Assembly (NCBI RefSeq): GCF_008642355.1
Contig: NZ_CP029193.1
Location: 1,512,001-1,576,000 of the forward strand
DNA: 64,000 nt
Source: Streptomyces venezuelae
Lineage (GTDB): Bacteria; Actinomycetota; Actinomycetes; Streptomycetales; Streptomycetaceae
Direction of reading: 5' to 3'
Below are positions 1 through 7,274 of the stretch, piece after piece. Within the stretch, counting starts at the first letter, position 1, and each line of letters opens with the position of its first letter. A program made the translations under genes and the position numbers. Under the pieces are notes generated by a model. It did not search any database, had not been told where the DNA came from, and worked only from the letters and a program-made list of their open reading frames with translations.

Positions 1-10
1 CTGTGCTCAT
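1..10 (-). CDS. kdpB: Start of potassium-transporting ATPase subunit B (partial)
   Basis: Only the first three codons (M-S-T) are inside the window; the rest lies beyond the left edge. The ATG overlaps the kdpA stop in an ATGA arrangement, which indicates translational coupling. KdpB is the P-type ATPase subunit that normally follows kdpA. The identity is inferred from operon order and from the MST start common in KdpB, not from enough sequence to prove it. Confidence 0.6.
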
Positions 11-1671
11 GACGCGAGCCCCTCGGCAAGCGGTCCCAGCGCGAGCGCGGGGAAATAGGTGAGACCGGTGATGATCATGATCGTGCCGACCAGCAATCCG
101 GTGAACAGCGGCTTTTCGGTGCGCAGGGTCCCCGCCGTCTCGGGAACCGGCTGCTGCGCGGCCAGCGACCCGGCGAGCGCGAGGACGAACACCATCGGCA
201 GGAAGCGGCCGAGCAGCATCGCGAGCCCGATCGTGCTGTTGAACCACTGCGTGTCGGCGTTCAGGCCCGCGAAGGCCGAACCGTTGTTGTTGGCCCCTGA
301 GGTGTAGGCGTAGAGGATCTCGGAGAAGCCGTGGGCGCCGGTGTTCGTCATGGAGTCGCCCGGGGTGGGCAGGGCCATCGCGACGGCCGTGAAGCCGAGG
401 ACGAGCGCCGGGGTGACGAGGATGTAGCAGGCGGCCAGCTTGATCTCGCGGGTGCCGATCTTCTTGCCGAGGTACTCGGGGGTGCGGCCGACCATCAGTC
501 CGGCGATGAACACGGCGATGAGGGCCATGACGAGCATGCCGTAAAGGCCGGATCCGGTGCCGCCGGGCGCGATCTCACCGAGCTGCATGCCGAGCAGCTG
601 GATGCCGCCGCCGAAGCCGGTGTACGAGGAGTGGAAGGAGTTCACCGCGCCGGTGGAGGTGAGCGTGGTGGCGACGGAGAAGATCGCCGATCCCGCGACG
701 CCGAACCGGTTCTCCTTGCCCTCCATCGCCCCGCCCGCGAGGTCGAAGGCCGGGCCGCCGTGGTGGAACTCGGTCCACATCATCAGCGCGGTGAAGCCGA
801 GCCAGATCGTCGCCATCGTGGCGAGGATCGCGTAGCCCTGCCGGAGCGAGCCGACCATCCTGCCGAAGGTCCGCGTCAGTGCGAACGGGATGAGCAGGAT
901 CAGGAAGATCTCGAAGAGGTTCGAGACCGGGCCGGGGTTCTCGAAGGGGTGGGCGGAGTTGGCGTTGAAGTAACCGCCGCCGTTGGTGCCGAGTTCCTTG
1001 ATGACTTCCTGCGAGGCGACGGCGCCGCCGTTCCATTCCTGCTTCGTACCGAGGAACTGTCCGACCTCGTGGATGCCGGAGAAGTTCTGCAGGGCGCCGC
1101 AGGCGACCAGGACGAGCGCGCCGATCACGGAGATCGGGAGCAGGATGCGGACGGTGCCGCGCACGAGGTCGGCCCAGAAGTTGCCGAGCTCACCGGTGCG
1201 GGACCGGGCGAAGCCGCGTACGAGGGCCACCGCGACGGCGATGCCCACGGCGGCCGAGACGAAGTTCTGGACCGCGAGACCGCCGGTCTGCACGACGTGG
1301 CCCATGGCCTGTTCGCCGGAGTACGACTGCCAGTTGGTGTTCGCGACGAACGACGCCGCGGTGTTGAACGCCTGGTCCGGGTCGATGGACTTGAAGCCGA
1401 GCGAGCCGGGCAGCGAGCCCTGGAGCCGCTGCAGCAGGTAGAGGAAGAGGACGCCGGCGGCGGAGAAGGCGAGGACGCCGCGCAGGTACGCGGGCCAGCG
1501 CATCTCCGTGTCGGGGTCGGCGCCGATGGCCTTGTAGATCCACTTCTCGGCACGGAGGTGCTTCTTCGAGCTGTAGACGCGGGCCATGTAGTCGCCGAGC
1601 GGACGGTATGCGAGCGCGAGCGCCGCCACGAGGGCGAGCAGCTGGAGCACACCGGCAAGAACGGGGCTCAT
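7..1671 (-). CDS. kdpA: Potassium-transporting ATPase subunit KdpA
   Basis: This is the potassium-binding, channel-like membrane subunit of the high-affinity KdpFABC pump. The 554-residue product has the usual length and many hydrophobic segments. It carries the family signature [18 protein letters not shown], one of the selectivity-filter regions, and the N-terminus resembles other KdpA proteins. The ATG directly follows kdpF with an 8-nt gap, and the stop overlaps kdpB by 4 nt, so the order is kdpF-kdpA-kdpB. In bacteria the operon is normally induced by potassium limitation through KdpDE; no kdpDE genes are visible here. Confidence 0.97.
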   Translation of the reverse strand: MSPVLAGVLQLLALVAALALAYRPLGDYMARVYSSKKHLRAEKWIYKAIGADPDTEMRWPAYLRGVLAFSAAGVLFLYLLQRLQGSLPGSLGFKSIDPDQAFNTAASFVANTNWQSYSGEQAMGHVVQTGGLAVQNFVSAAVGIAVAVALVRGFARSRTGELGNFWADLVRGTVRILLPISVIGALVLVACGALQNFSGIHEVGQFLGTKQEWNGGAVASQEVIKELGTNGGGYFNANSAHPFENPGPVSNLFEIFLILLIPFALTRTFGRMVGSLRQGYAILATMATIWLGFTALMMWTEFHHGGPAFDLAGGAMEGKENRFGVAGSAIFSVATTLTSTGAVNSFHSSYTGFGGGIQLLGMQLGEIAPGGTGSGLYGMLVMALIAVFIAGLMVGRTPEYLGKKIGTREIKLAACYILVTPALVLGFTAVAMALPTPGDSMTNTGAHGFSEILYAYTSGANNNGSAFAGLNADTQWFNSTIGLAMLLGRFLPMVFVLALAGSLAAQQPVPETAGTLRTEKPLFTGLLVGTIMIITGLTYFPALALGPLAEGLAS

Positions 1672-1679
1672 ATCCGTAC

Positions 1680-1769
1680 TCAGAACCTCTCCGGGAAGAC
1701 GAGGGCGAGGACGAGATAGCCAAGGAGGGCGACGGCCACGACGAGGCCGACGATGTTCTCGGCGGTCAC
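1680..1769 (-). CDS. kdpF: KdpF small membrane subunit
   Basis: This 29-codon ORF starts with GTG and reads [17 protein letters not shown] followed by a second hydrophobic stretch ending FPERF. It is a single transmembrane helix with the length and sequence pattern of KdpF, the peptide that stabilises the Kdp complex. It lies 8 nt upstream of kdpA. Its GTG overlaps the stop of the preceding small ORF as GTGA, so it is probably translated by coupling. It is short enough to be missed by automated gene calling. Confidence 0.9.
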   Translation of the reverse strand: MTAENIVGLVVAVALLGYLVLALVFPERF

Positions 1770-1849
1770 AGCTTCGTCACCCCCTTGGCGACGAGGGCCA
1801 CCAGCGCGAAGAGCGCGAGCGTGGTGACGACGAAGGCCACGTCGGCCAT
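1766..1849 (-). CDS. 27-residue membrane peptide leading the kdp operon
   Basis: A 27-codon ORF starts [20 protein letters not shown] and ends with a basic tail (KGVTKL). It has a good ribosome binding site (AGGAG, 6 nt before the ATG). Its TGA overlaps the kdpF GTG. It predicts one transmembrane helix with the positive end inside, like a second KdpF-type peptide. I do not recognise a named family. Position, RBS and coupling to kdpF suggest it is real and serves the pump, either as an accessory peptide or as a translational leader for kdpF. Confidence 0.7.
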   Translation of the reverse strand: MADVAFVVTTLALFALVALVAKGVTKL

Positions 1850-1889
1850 CGTGAGCTCCTGAAGGAAGTGGACGGTGCAGTAGTTGCTC

Positions 1890-1911
1890 GGACGGTTAGA
1901 GGTAACCGTCC
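1890..1911. promoter_or_regulatory. Perfect inverted repeat upstream of the kdp operon
   Basis: GGACGGTTA and TAACCGTCC flank a GAGG centre: 9-bp perfect arms located 41 nt before the small leader ORF. It could be an operator for the kdp promoter or an RNA hairpin in the leader. A TTTT run follows on the plus strand, but no plus-strand gene precedes it, so a terminator role is less likely. Confidence 0.5.
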
Positions 1912-1937
1912 TTTTCACCGTCCACGGCCGGCGTTGA

Positions 1938-1989
1938 CACCCTCCATACGGCGCGTTCGGCCGTCTTGACGGCTCCCATACGGAGGGTG
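1938..1989 (-). terminator. Nested stem-loop downstream of the VOC gene
   Basis: Outer arms at 1938-1951 and 1976-1989 (CACCCTCCATACGG against CCATACGGAGGGTG) pair with two mismatches. An inner perfect repeat, GCCGTC-TT-GACGGC, sits at 1960-1973. The structure lies just after the stop of the minus-strand VOC gene and before the kdp promoter, so it most likely separates the two transcription units. There is no clear U tract, as is common in Streptomyces. Confidence 0.55.
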
Positions 1990-2018
1990 CCGGTCCGCGC
2001 CCGTCCGGGGCCGGGCCG

Positions 2019-2720
2019 CTACTCCCGCAGCTCGGCCAGGCGCGCCAGGGCGTCCCGCGCGGATTCCCGCTCCGTGGCGGTGAGCGGGAGGTCGGCGGCG
2101 CGGGTCAGCAGCCGCTCGGCCAGGCCTTCGTCGCCGAGGCGGCGGGCGATGTCGCCGCGCAGGACCAGGAGGCGCAGCTCCTGTACGGGGGTGGGGTGCT
2201 CGTCGGTGCGGCCGAGGGCCCTGTCGATGATCTTCGCGGCGCCGGGCAGGTCCTCCTTGGAGTCGGCGAACAGGTCGGCCATGTGCAGGGCCCGCGCGAA
2301 GGTCTCCTTGGGCGCGGGACGCATCGACCGGTCCTCGCTGATCCGCTGTCCGACGCGGATGCTGTTGCCGCCGGGGTCGGTCATCAGGAACTGGCGCATG
2401 CCGTACGACATGTCCTTGAGCGGCCCGATGCGGGGCAGGCCGCGGGTGGGGATCCTGCCGTACGCCGCCTTGAGACCGGCGCGGAAGGCGGCGTGCAGCG
2501 TCTCGACGTCGTCCGTGACGACGTAGCACCCGGAGTAGGACTGCTGGGGGTCGTACTCCTTCATGGCGAAGAACTGCAGCTCGATGCGGCCGCGCTCGAC
2601 GGCGGCGTACGGATAGGGGCTCTTCTGGAAGAAGGTCGTCTCGAAGCCGAGGGCGGTGTAGAAGTCGACCACCGGCTGGACGGTGCGGCACGGGAGGAGC
2701 GGAATCATCTTCTCGGGCAT
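2019..2720 (-). CDS. VOC (glyoxalase/bleomycin-resistance) domain protein with C-terminal helical extension
   Basis: The 233-residue protein begins MPEKMIPLLPCRTVQPVVDFYTALGFETTF, the typical beta-alpha-beta start of a vicinal-oxygen-chelate domain (about residues 5-125). It contains the FLMTDPGGNSIRVGQ strand that usually supplies a metal or substrate ligand. The C-terminal ~100 residues (ALHMADLFADSKEDLPGA onward) look helical and TPR-like, which is extra compared with a simple ~120-residue VOC protein. It starts 14 nt after the cupin gene stop, so the two form an operon. The substrate cannot be deduced; antibiotic sequestration or small-molecule modification are family possibilities. Confidence 0.8.
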   Translation of the reverse strand: MPEKMIPLLPCRTVQPVVDFYTALGFETTFFQKSPYPYAAVERGRIELQFFAMKEYDPQQSYSGCYVVTDDVETLHAAFRAGLKAAYGRIPTRGLPRIGPLKDMSYGMRQFLMTDPGGNSIRVGQRISEDRSMRPAPKETFARALHMADLFADSKEDLPGAAKIIDRALGRTDEHPTPVQELRLLVLRGDIARRLGDEGLAERLLTRAADLPLTATERESARDALARLAELRE

Positions 2721-2734
2721 GCCGCCCAGTCTAG

Positions 2735-3154
2735 TCAAATTTGAATAGGCGTTCCTGTCGTCGCGTCCACGTGGTCCGGGATCTCGTCGTGGCGGTCGCC
2801 GACCGTCGGGGTGCCGGTGGGCTCGAAGAGGAGGATGCGGGCGCCCTTGGGTGCGTGGGGCCGGTGCTCGATACCGCGCGGGACGGTGAAGAGCGAGCCC
2901 TGCGGGAGCGTGACCCGGCGCTCCCCCGCGGGCTCGCGCAGGTCGATGTGCAGCTCGCCGCCGAGGACGAGGAAGAACTCGTCGGTGTCGTCGTGGACGT
3001 GCCAGACGTGGGTGCCCTCGACCTTGGCGACGCGGACGTCGTAGTCGTTGACGGAGGTGACGATGCGGGGGCTCCACAGGGCGTCGAAGGAGGCGAAGGC
3101 CCGGTCGAGCGCGATGGGCCGGGGAATGGACGCGTTGCCGGGTTCGGTGTTCAT
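2735..3154 (-). CDS. Cupin-domain protein
   Basis: A 139-residue single-domain cupin. The metal-binding motif 1 is visible as HVHDDTDEFFLVLGGELHIDL (H-x-H, then E and G) and motif 2 as PRGIEHRPHAPKGARILLFEP. Proteins of this class resemble mannose-6-phosphate-isomerase-type cupins and may be small isomerases, dioxygenases or sugar binders. It is the first gene of a two-gene operon with the VOC protein and is divergent from the GlxA-type regulator only 52 nt away, which suggests that the regulator controls this operon. Confidence 0.85.
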   Translation of the reverse strand: MNTEPGNASIPRPIALDRAFASFDALWSPRIVTSVNDYDVRVAKVEGTHVWHVHDDTDEFFLVLGGELHIDLREPAGERRVTLPQGSLFTVPRGIEHRPHAPKGARILLFEPTGTPTVGDRHDEIPDHVDATTGTPIQI

Positions 3155-3206
3155 GCCGTGATCTTGCGACGTGGCCCACCGCCGCCACGAGTGCTAGAAA
3201 TCGCAC

Positions 3207-4244
3207 ATGGCGCAAGGATCCTCGCACTCGTCCGCCGCGCGACCGCCGCACCGCGTCGTCGTCATCGTCGACGAGAACTCCAACCCCTTCGAACTCGGCT
3301 GCGCGACGGAGGTTTTCGGGCTGCGCAGGCCCGAACTCGGCCGCACGCTGTACGACTTCACGCTCTGCTCGCCCGGACCCGGCACCCCGATGCGGGACGG
3401 TTTCTTCACGCTCACCGGCGTGGCCGGACTCGACGCCGCCGACTCCGCCGACACCCTGATCGTGCCCAACCGGCCGGACACCGACGTACCGCGCCGCCCC
3501 GCCGTCCTCGACGCCGTCCGCCGCGCCCACGCGCGGGGCGCCCGCCTGGTCGGGTTCTGCAGCGGGGCGTTCACGCTCGCCGAGGCCGGGGTGCTCGACG
3601 GGCGGCGGGCCACCGCGCACTGGCAGTGGGCCGACTCCTTCCGGGAGCGGTTTCCGGCCGTTCAGCTCGAACCCGACGTGCTGTTCGTCGACGACGGCGA
3701 CATCCTCACCGCGGCGGGCAGCGCGGCCGCCCTCGATCTCGGCCTGCACATCGTGCGCACGGACTTCGGTGCGGAGGTCGCGTGCTCCGTGAGCAGGCGG
3801 CTCGTGTTCGCCGCCCATCGCGACGGCGGGCAGCGGCAGTTCATCGAACGGCCGGTGCCCACCGTCCGGGACGAGTCCCTCGCGCCGCTCCTCGCCTGGG
3901 CGCGGGAGCGGCTCGGCGAACCCGTGACCGTGACCGCTCTCGCCGCCCGCGCCGGGGTCAGCCCCGCCACCCTGCACCGCCGCTTCCGCGCCCAGCTCGG
4001 CACGACCCCGCTGGCCTGGCTCACGGGTGAGCGTGTGGCGCTGGCCTGCCGACTCATCGAGCGCGGCGAGGAGCGCCTCGACGTGGTCGCGCACCGCAGC
4101 GGCCTCGGCACCGCCGCCAACCTGCGGGCCCGGCTGCGCCGCGAGACCGGGCTCAGCCCGTCCGGCTACCGGCGCAGGTTCGGACCCGGGGCGCCCGTAC
4201 CGGCTGGCCGGATCCCGGCTGCCGCCATGGCCCGCACCCCGTGA
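3207..4244 (+). CDS. GlxA-type transcriptional regulator (DJ-1/PfpI domain plus AraC HTH)
   Basis: 345 residues. The N-terminal ~180 residues form a class-I glutamine-amidotransferase-like (DJ-1/PfpI) domain, with the nucleophile-elbow cysteine in LVGFCSGAFTLAEAG (Cys118). The C-terminal ~100 residues carry two AraC-type helix-turn-helix motifs (VTALAARAGVSPATLHRRFRAQ and LDVVAHRSGLGTAANLRARL). Such regulators sense small molecules or redox state. It is divergent from the cupin-VOC operon across a 52-nt gap and 73 nt upstream of the ThDP enzyme, so both neighbours are plausible targets. Confidence 0.9.
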   Translation: MAQGSSHSSAARPPHRVVVIVDENSNPFELGCATEVFGLRRPELGRTLYDFTLCSPGPGTPMRDGFFTLTGVAGLDAADSADTLIVPNRPDTDVPRRPAVLDAVRRAHARGARLVGFCSGAFTLAEAGVLDGRRATAHWQWADSFRERFPAVQLEPDVLFVDDGDILTAAGSAAALDLGLHIVRTDFGAEVACSVSRRLVFAAHRDGGQRQFIERPVPTVRDESLAPLLAWARERLGEPVTVTALAARAGVSPATLHRRFRAQLGTTPLAWLTGERVALACRLIERGEERLDVVAHRSGLGTAANLRARLRRETGLSPSGYRRRFGPGAPVPAGRIPAAAMARTP

Positions 4245-4317
4245 AGACTGGCCTCCCCCACGCGCCGGGCGCCGTCGCCCACCGCGCGCCCTCGCCACCG
4301 AGCAGAGGCGGACCGCC

Positions 4318-5880
4318 ATGCCGACCGGAGCGCAGATCCTGATCAACGGACTCGTGGACGGAGGCGTCCGCGCGTGCTTCGCCAACCCCGGCACCTCCGA
4401 GATGCACTTCGTGGCCGCCCTGGACGAGACGCCTGAACTGCGGCCCGTGCTCTGCCTCTTCGAGGGCGTCGCCACGGGCGCCGCCGACGGCTACGGACGC
4501 ATGACGCGGCGCCCCGCCTGCACGCTCCTGCACCTCGGCCCCGGCCTCGCGGGCGGCCTGCCCAACCTGCACAACGCGCGCAGGGCCGCCACTCCCGTCG
4601 TCAACGTCGTCGGCGACCACGCCCTGCACCACAAGCGGCTCGACGCGCCCCTGGAGTCCGACATCGGGGCGCTCGCCCGCACCGTCTCGGCATGGACGCG
4701 GCGCACCTACTACGCCACCGAACTCGCCGGTGACGTCGCCGCCGCCGTCACCGCGGCGACCGGTCCGCCCGGCGCCGTCGCGACGCTGGTCGTGCCCGCC
4801 GACGTGTCCTGGTCGCAGGCGGGCGACGCACCGGCCGCCGCCCGTCCCGCCCCCGCGCGGCACGGTCTCGTCTCCGTGGACGCCGTGACGGGCGCCGCCG
4901 GGGCCCTGCGGTCCGGCGAGGACGCCGCGCTGCTGCTCGGCGGGGACGCCGTGCGCGGGGCCGGTCTGGAGGCGGCGGGACGCATCGCCGCGGCGACCGG
5001 CGCGAGGCTGCTCGGCGAGACCTTTCCCGCCCGCATGGAGCGGGGCGCGGGGCGGCCCGCCGTGGAGCGGCTCGCGTACCTGGCGGCCGGCGCGAGCCGA
5101 CAGCTCGCGGGCGTACGGCACCTGGTGCTCGCCGGTGCCGCGTCGCCGGTCACCTTCTTCGCGTATCCCGGGCAGGGCGGCGCGCTGGTGCCGCAGGGGT
5201 GCGCGGTGCATACGCTGGCGGCCGGCGCGGAGGACGTGACGGCGGCGCTCGAAGGGCTCGCCGAGGTGGTCGGGCCCGGCGCGCGGCACGTGCGGGAGGA
5301 GGCGGTACGGCCCGCGCTGCCCAGCGGTGGCCTGACGGCCGAGTCGGCGGCCGGGGTGATCGGGGCGCTGCTGCCGGAGGGCGCCGTCGTCGTCGACGAG
5401 GCGAACACCTCCGGGCTGTGGCTGCCGGGCGCGACGGCGGGCGCGCCGCCGCACGACTGGCTGACGCTGACGGGCGGTGCCATGGGGCAGGGGCTGCCGG
5501 TCGCGGTGGGGGCGGGGGTGGCCTGCCCCGACCGGCCCGTGCTCGCCCTGGTCGGCGACGGCGCCTCCATGTACACACTCCAGGCGCTGTGGACGCAGGC
5601 ACGGGAGGGGCTCGACGTCACGACGGTCGTCTTCGACAACGGGTCGTACGCGATCCTCAATCTGGAACTGGGCGCGGTGGGCGCGGTCGCGGGCGGGGAG
5701 CGGGCCCGCAGGCTCCTCGACCTGTCGGGGCCGCCCCTCGACTTCGTCGCGCTGGCACGCGGGATGGGGGTTCCCGCCGAACGGGCGGGCACGGCGGAGG
5801 AGTTCGCGGCGCTGCTGAAGCGGGGCCTGGCGGAACCCGGGCCCTTCCTGATCGCCTGTGTGGTGCCGCCGCTGGCGTAG
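4318..5880 (+). CDS. Thiamine-diphosphate-dependent enzyme, acetolactate synthase/benzoylformate decarboxylase-like
   Basis: 520 residues in the usual three-domain order. The PYR domain carries the activating glutamate in LFEGVATGAADGYGRM (Glu49). A central domain follows, then a PP domain with the diphosphate/Mg motif GDGASMYTLQALW (from residue 413) ending in FDNGSY. It is shorter than anabolic acetolactate synthase large subunits and has no regulatory subunit beside it, so a catabolic 2-keto acid decarboxylase or carboligase is more likely than branched-chain amino-acid synthesis. It is preceded by the GlxA-type regulator and convergent with the next gene, with a 14-nt gap. Confidence 0.85.
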   Translation: MPTGAQILINGLVDGGVRACFANPGTSEMHFVAALDETPELRPVLCLFEGVATGAADGYGRMTRRPACTLLHLGPGLAGGLPNLHNARRAATPVVNVVGDHALHHKRLDAPLESDIGALARTVSAWTRRTYYATELAGDVAAAVTAATGPPGAVATLVVPADVSWSQAGDAPAAARPAPARHGLVSVDAVTGAAGALRSGEDAALLLGGDAVRGAGLEAAGRIAAATGARLLGETFPARMERGAGRPAVERLAYLAAGASRQLAGVRHLVLAGAASPVTFFAYPGQGGALVPQGCAVHTLAAGAEDVTAALEGLAEVVGPGARHVREEAVRPALPSGGLTAESAAGVIGALLPEGAVVVDEANTSGLWLPGATAGAPPHDWLTLTGGAMGQGLPVAVGAGVACPDRPVLALVGDGASMYTLQALWTQAREGLDVTTVVFDNGSYAILNLELGAVGAVAGGERARRLLDLSGPPLDFVALARGMGVPAERAGTAEEFAALLKRGLAEPGPFLIACVVPPLA

Positions 5881-5894
5881 GGCTCAAGCGGGTG

Positions 5895-7274
5895 TCAGGT
5901 GTCCCACAGCCCTTCGTGGTCGCGGTGTGCGTCCGTCAGGCCGTCGGCGAAGAACCGGTCGTAGTACTCGGACTCGACGTGGTGGACCTGGAGCCAGACG
6001 CCGGGGACGTGGATCGCGTCGGTGTGCGCGGGGAAGCGGCGGTGCGTGCGCAGGATGTACGTACAGATGTCCCGTGCGCAGCCGACGACCCGGTCCTCGT
6101 ACTCGCTCGCCTCCGCGAGGTACCGCTGCCCGTACCCCTCCTTGTAGATGCGGGTGAAGACGTCCTTGTCGCCGTACGTTCCGCCGGGCCCGAACTTGGC
6201 GCGGATGACCGCGTCGACCGCCGACGCCATCGTGCGGTGCGCGGGCGGGCACGCGGCCTCGATGAGCGCCTCGCCCTCCGGAGACCGCAGGCCGACGGGG
6301 TGGGAGCGCAGGTCGGCGTACTTGGGCAGCGGGACGTGCCAGCGCCACGCGTCCTGCGGGCGCCAGCGCGGGGTGACGAAGGTGAAGCCGAGCATGCGGC
6401 CGTAGGCGCGGGAGAACTTCGGGTCGCCGAGGGCGATCTGCGGGTTGATGGAGGCGTGGATCCACGCGCCGAGGCCCATCGCCTCCGCGGTCAGCATCAG
6501 GTTCTGCAGGAGCAGGTCGGCCTCGATCTGGGTGCGCAACGGGCCGAGGGCGCCCAGCGGCAGCTTGATGTCGCCGTTCAGGAAGCCGTTCCTCACCCAC
6601 TTCTTCACGCCCGCCGGGCGGTAGAAGTTGCGGTCGTCGACCACGGTGGGGCGGACGTCGTCCGGCTGGGTGAGCAGGTACATCAGCGCGTTGATGTACT
6701 GGTGGGAGAGGTCCACGACGGGGAAGAGGAGGGTCGTCCCCGGGAGGTTGGACAGGAAGCGGTTGGAGTCGAGGTAGGCGGGGAAGTCGCGCAGGCCATC
6801 GGCGACGTCCAGCCGGTGGTCGAGGACGCGGACCTTCGCCTGTCGCGCCCGCTCCAGCAGGGCCGTGGCGTCGAGGGGTGTGGAGGGGGCCGGGTCCAGC
6901 CTGCGCAGGAAGTACGTGCCCGAGTCGTTGATCAGGAAGAAGTGCGTGCCCTGCGCGTTGTCGGGGCTGCCCGCGGTACGGCCCGCCATGGTCATGTTGG
7001 GCTTGGCCATGATGGGTTTGCCGTCGCGCGGGTCGTCGAAGGGCCGGTCCGGCATGGTGAGGCCGGTGCAGCCGGTGAGCGCGATCAGCACCGCCTCCTC
7101 CAATTCGGAGAGGGGCCGCGGCTCGTGCGGCGACCGGTAGCTCATCGAGCCCGCGGGGACGGCGGCGCCGCGGCTCACCCGGTGGGTGCGGCGGCGCCAG
7201 ACCGTCTCCAGGAGGGGCCTGGCGAACAGGTCCGCGAGGCCCGGGTGGCCGGGGTCGCCGTCAGCCGCCCGCAC
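5895..7274 (-). CDS. Nitroreductase-like protein, linked to the heme-peroxidase fusion
   Basis: 459 residues with a GTG start lying 14 nt inside the end of the upstream fusion gene, so the two are translationally coupled. The N-terminal section (RRRTHRVSRG, then PLSELEEAVLIALTGCTG) resembles the start of nitroreductase-fold flavoproteins. DLLLQNLMLTAEAMGLGAWI at mid-protein resembles the QNLxLAAexLGLG helix of that fold. Between and after these are long stretches I do not recognise, including a C-terminal ~130 residues rich in His and Tyr. An FMN-dependent reductase is the best guess but is not proven. The tight coupling argues that it acts on the product of, or with, the heme enzyme. Confidence 0.6.
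   Translation of the reverse strand: MRAADGDPGHPGLADLFARPLLETVWRRRTHRVSRGAAVPAGSMSYRSPHEPRPLSELEEAVLIALTGCTGLTMPDRPFDDPRDGKPIMAKPNMTMAGRTAGSPDNAQGTHFFLINDSGTYFLRRLDPAPSTPLDATALLERARQAKVRVLDHRLDVADGLRDFPAYLDSNRFLSNLPGTTLLFPVVDLSHQYINALMYLLTQPDDVRPTVVDDRNFYRPAGVKKWVRNGFLNGDIKLPLGALGPLRTQIEADLLLQNLMLTAEAMGLGAWIHASINPQIALGDPKFSRAYGRMLGFTFVTPRWRPQDAWRWHVPLPKYADLRSHPVGLRSPEGEALIEAACPPAHRTMASAVDAVIRAKFGPGGTYGDKDVFTRIYKEGYGQRYLAEASEYEDRVVGCARDICTYILRTHRRFPAHTDAIHVPGVWLQVHHVESEYYDRFFADGLTDAHRDHEGLWDT

Noticed and set aside
1890..1911. Palindrome plus TTTT as a rho-independent terminator on the plus strand
   Set aside because: No plus-strand gene ends upstream of it; a role in kdp control fits its position better.
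2019..4475. 818-codon extension of the VOC gene frame on the minus strand
   Set aside because: The frame continues through the cupin gene and opposite the GlxA gene; the real VOC protein begins at the ATG at 2720, as shown by the family start MPEKMIPLLPC.
4318..5880. Anabolic acetolactate synthase (ilvB)
   Set aside because: No regulatory subunit or ilvC neighbour, and the protein is short for IlvB; a catabolic ThDP enzyme is more likely.
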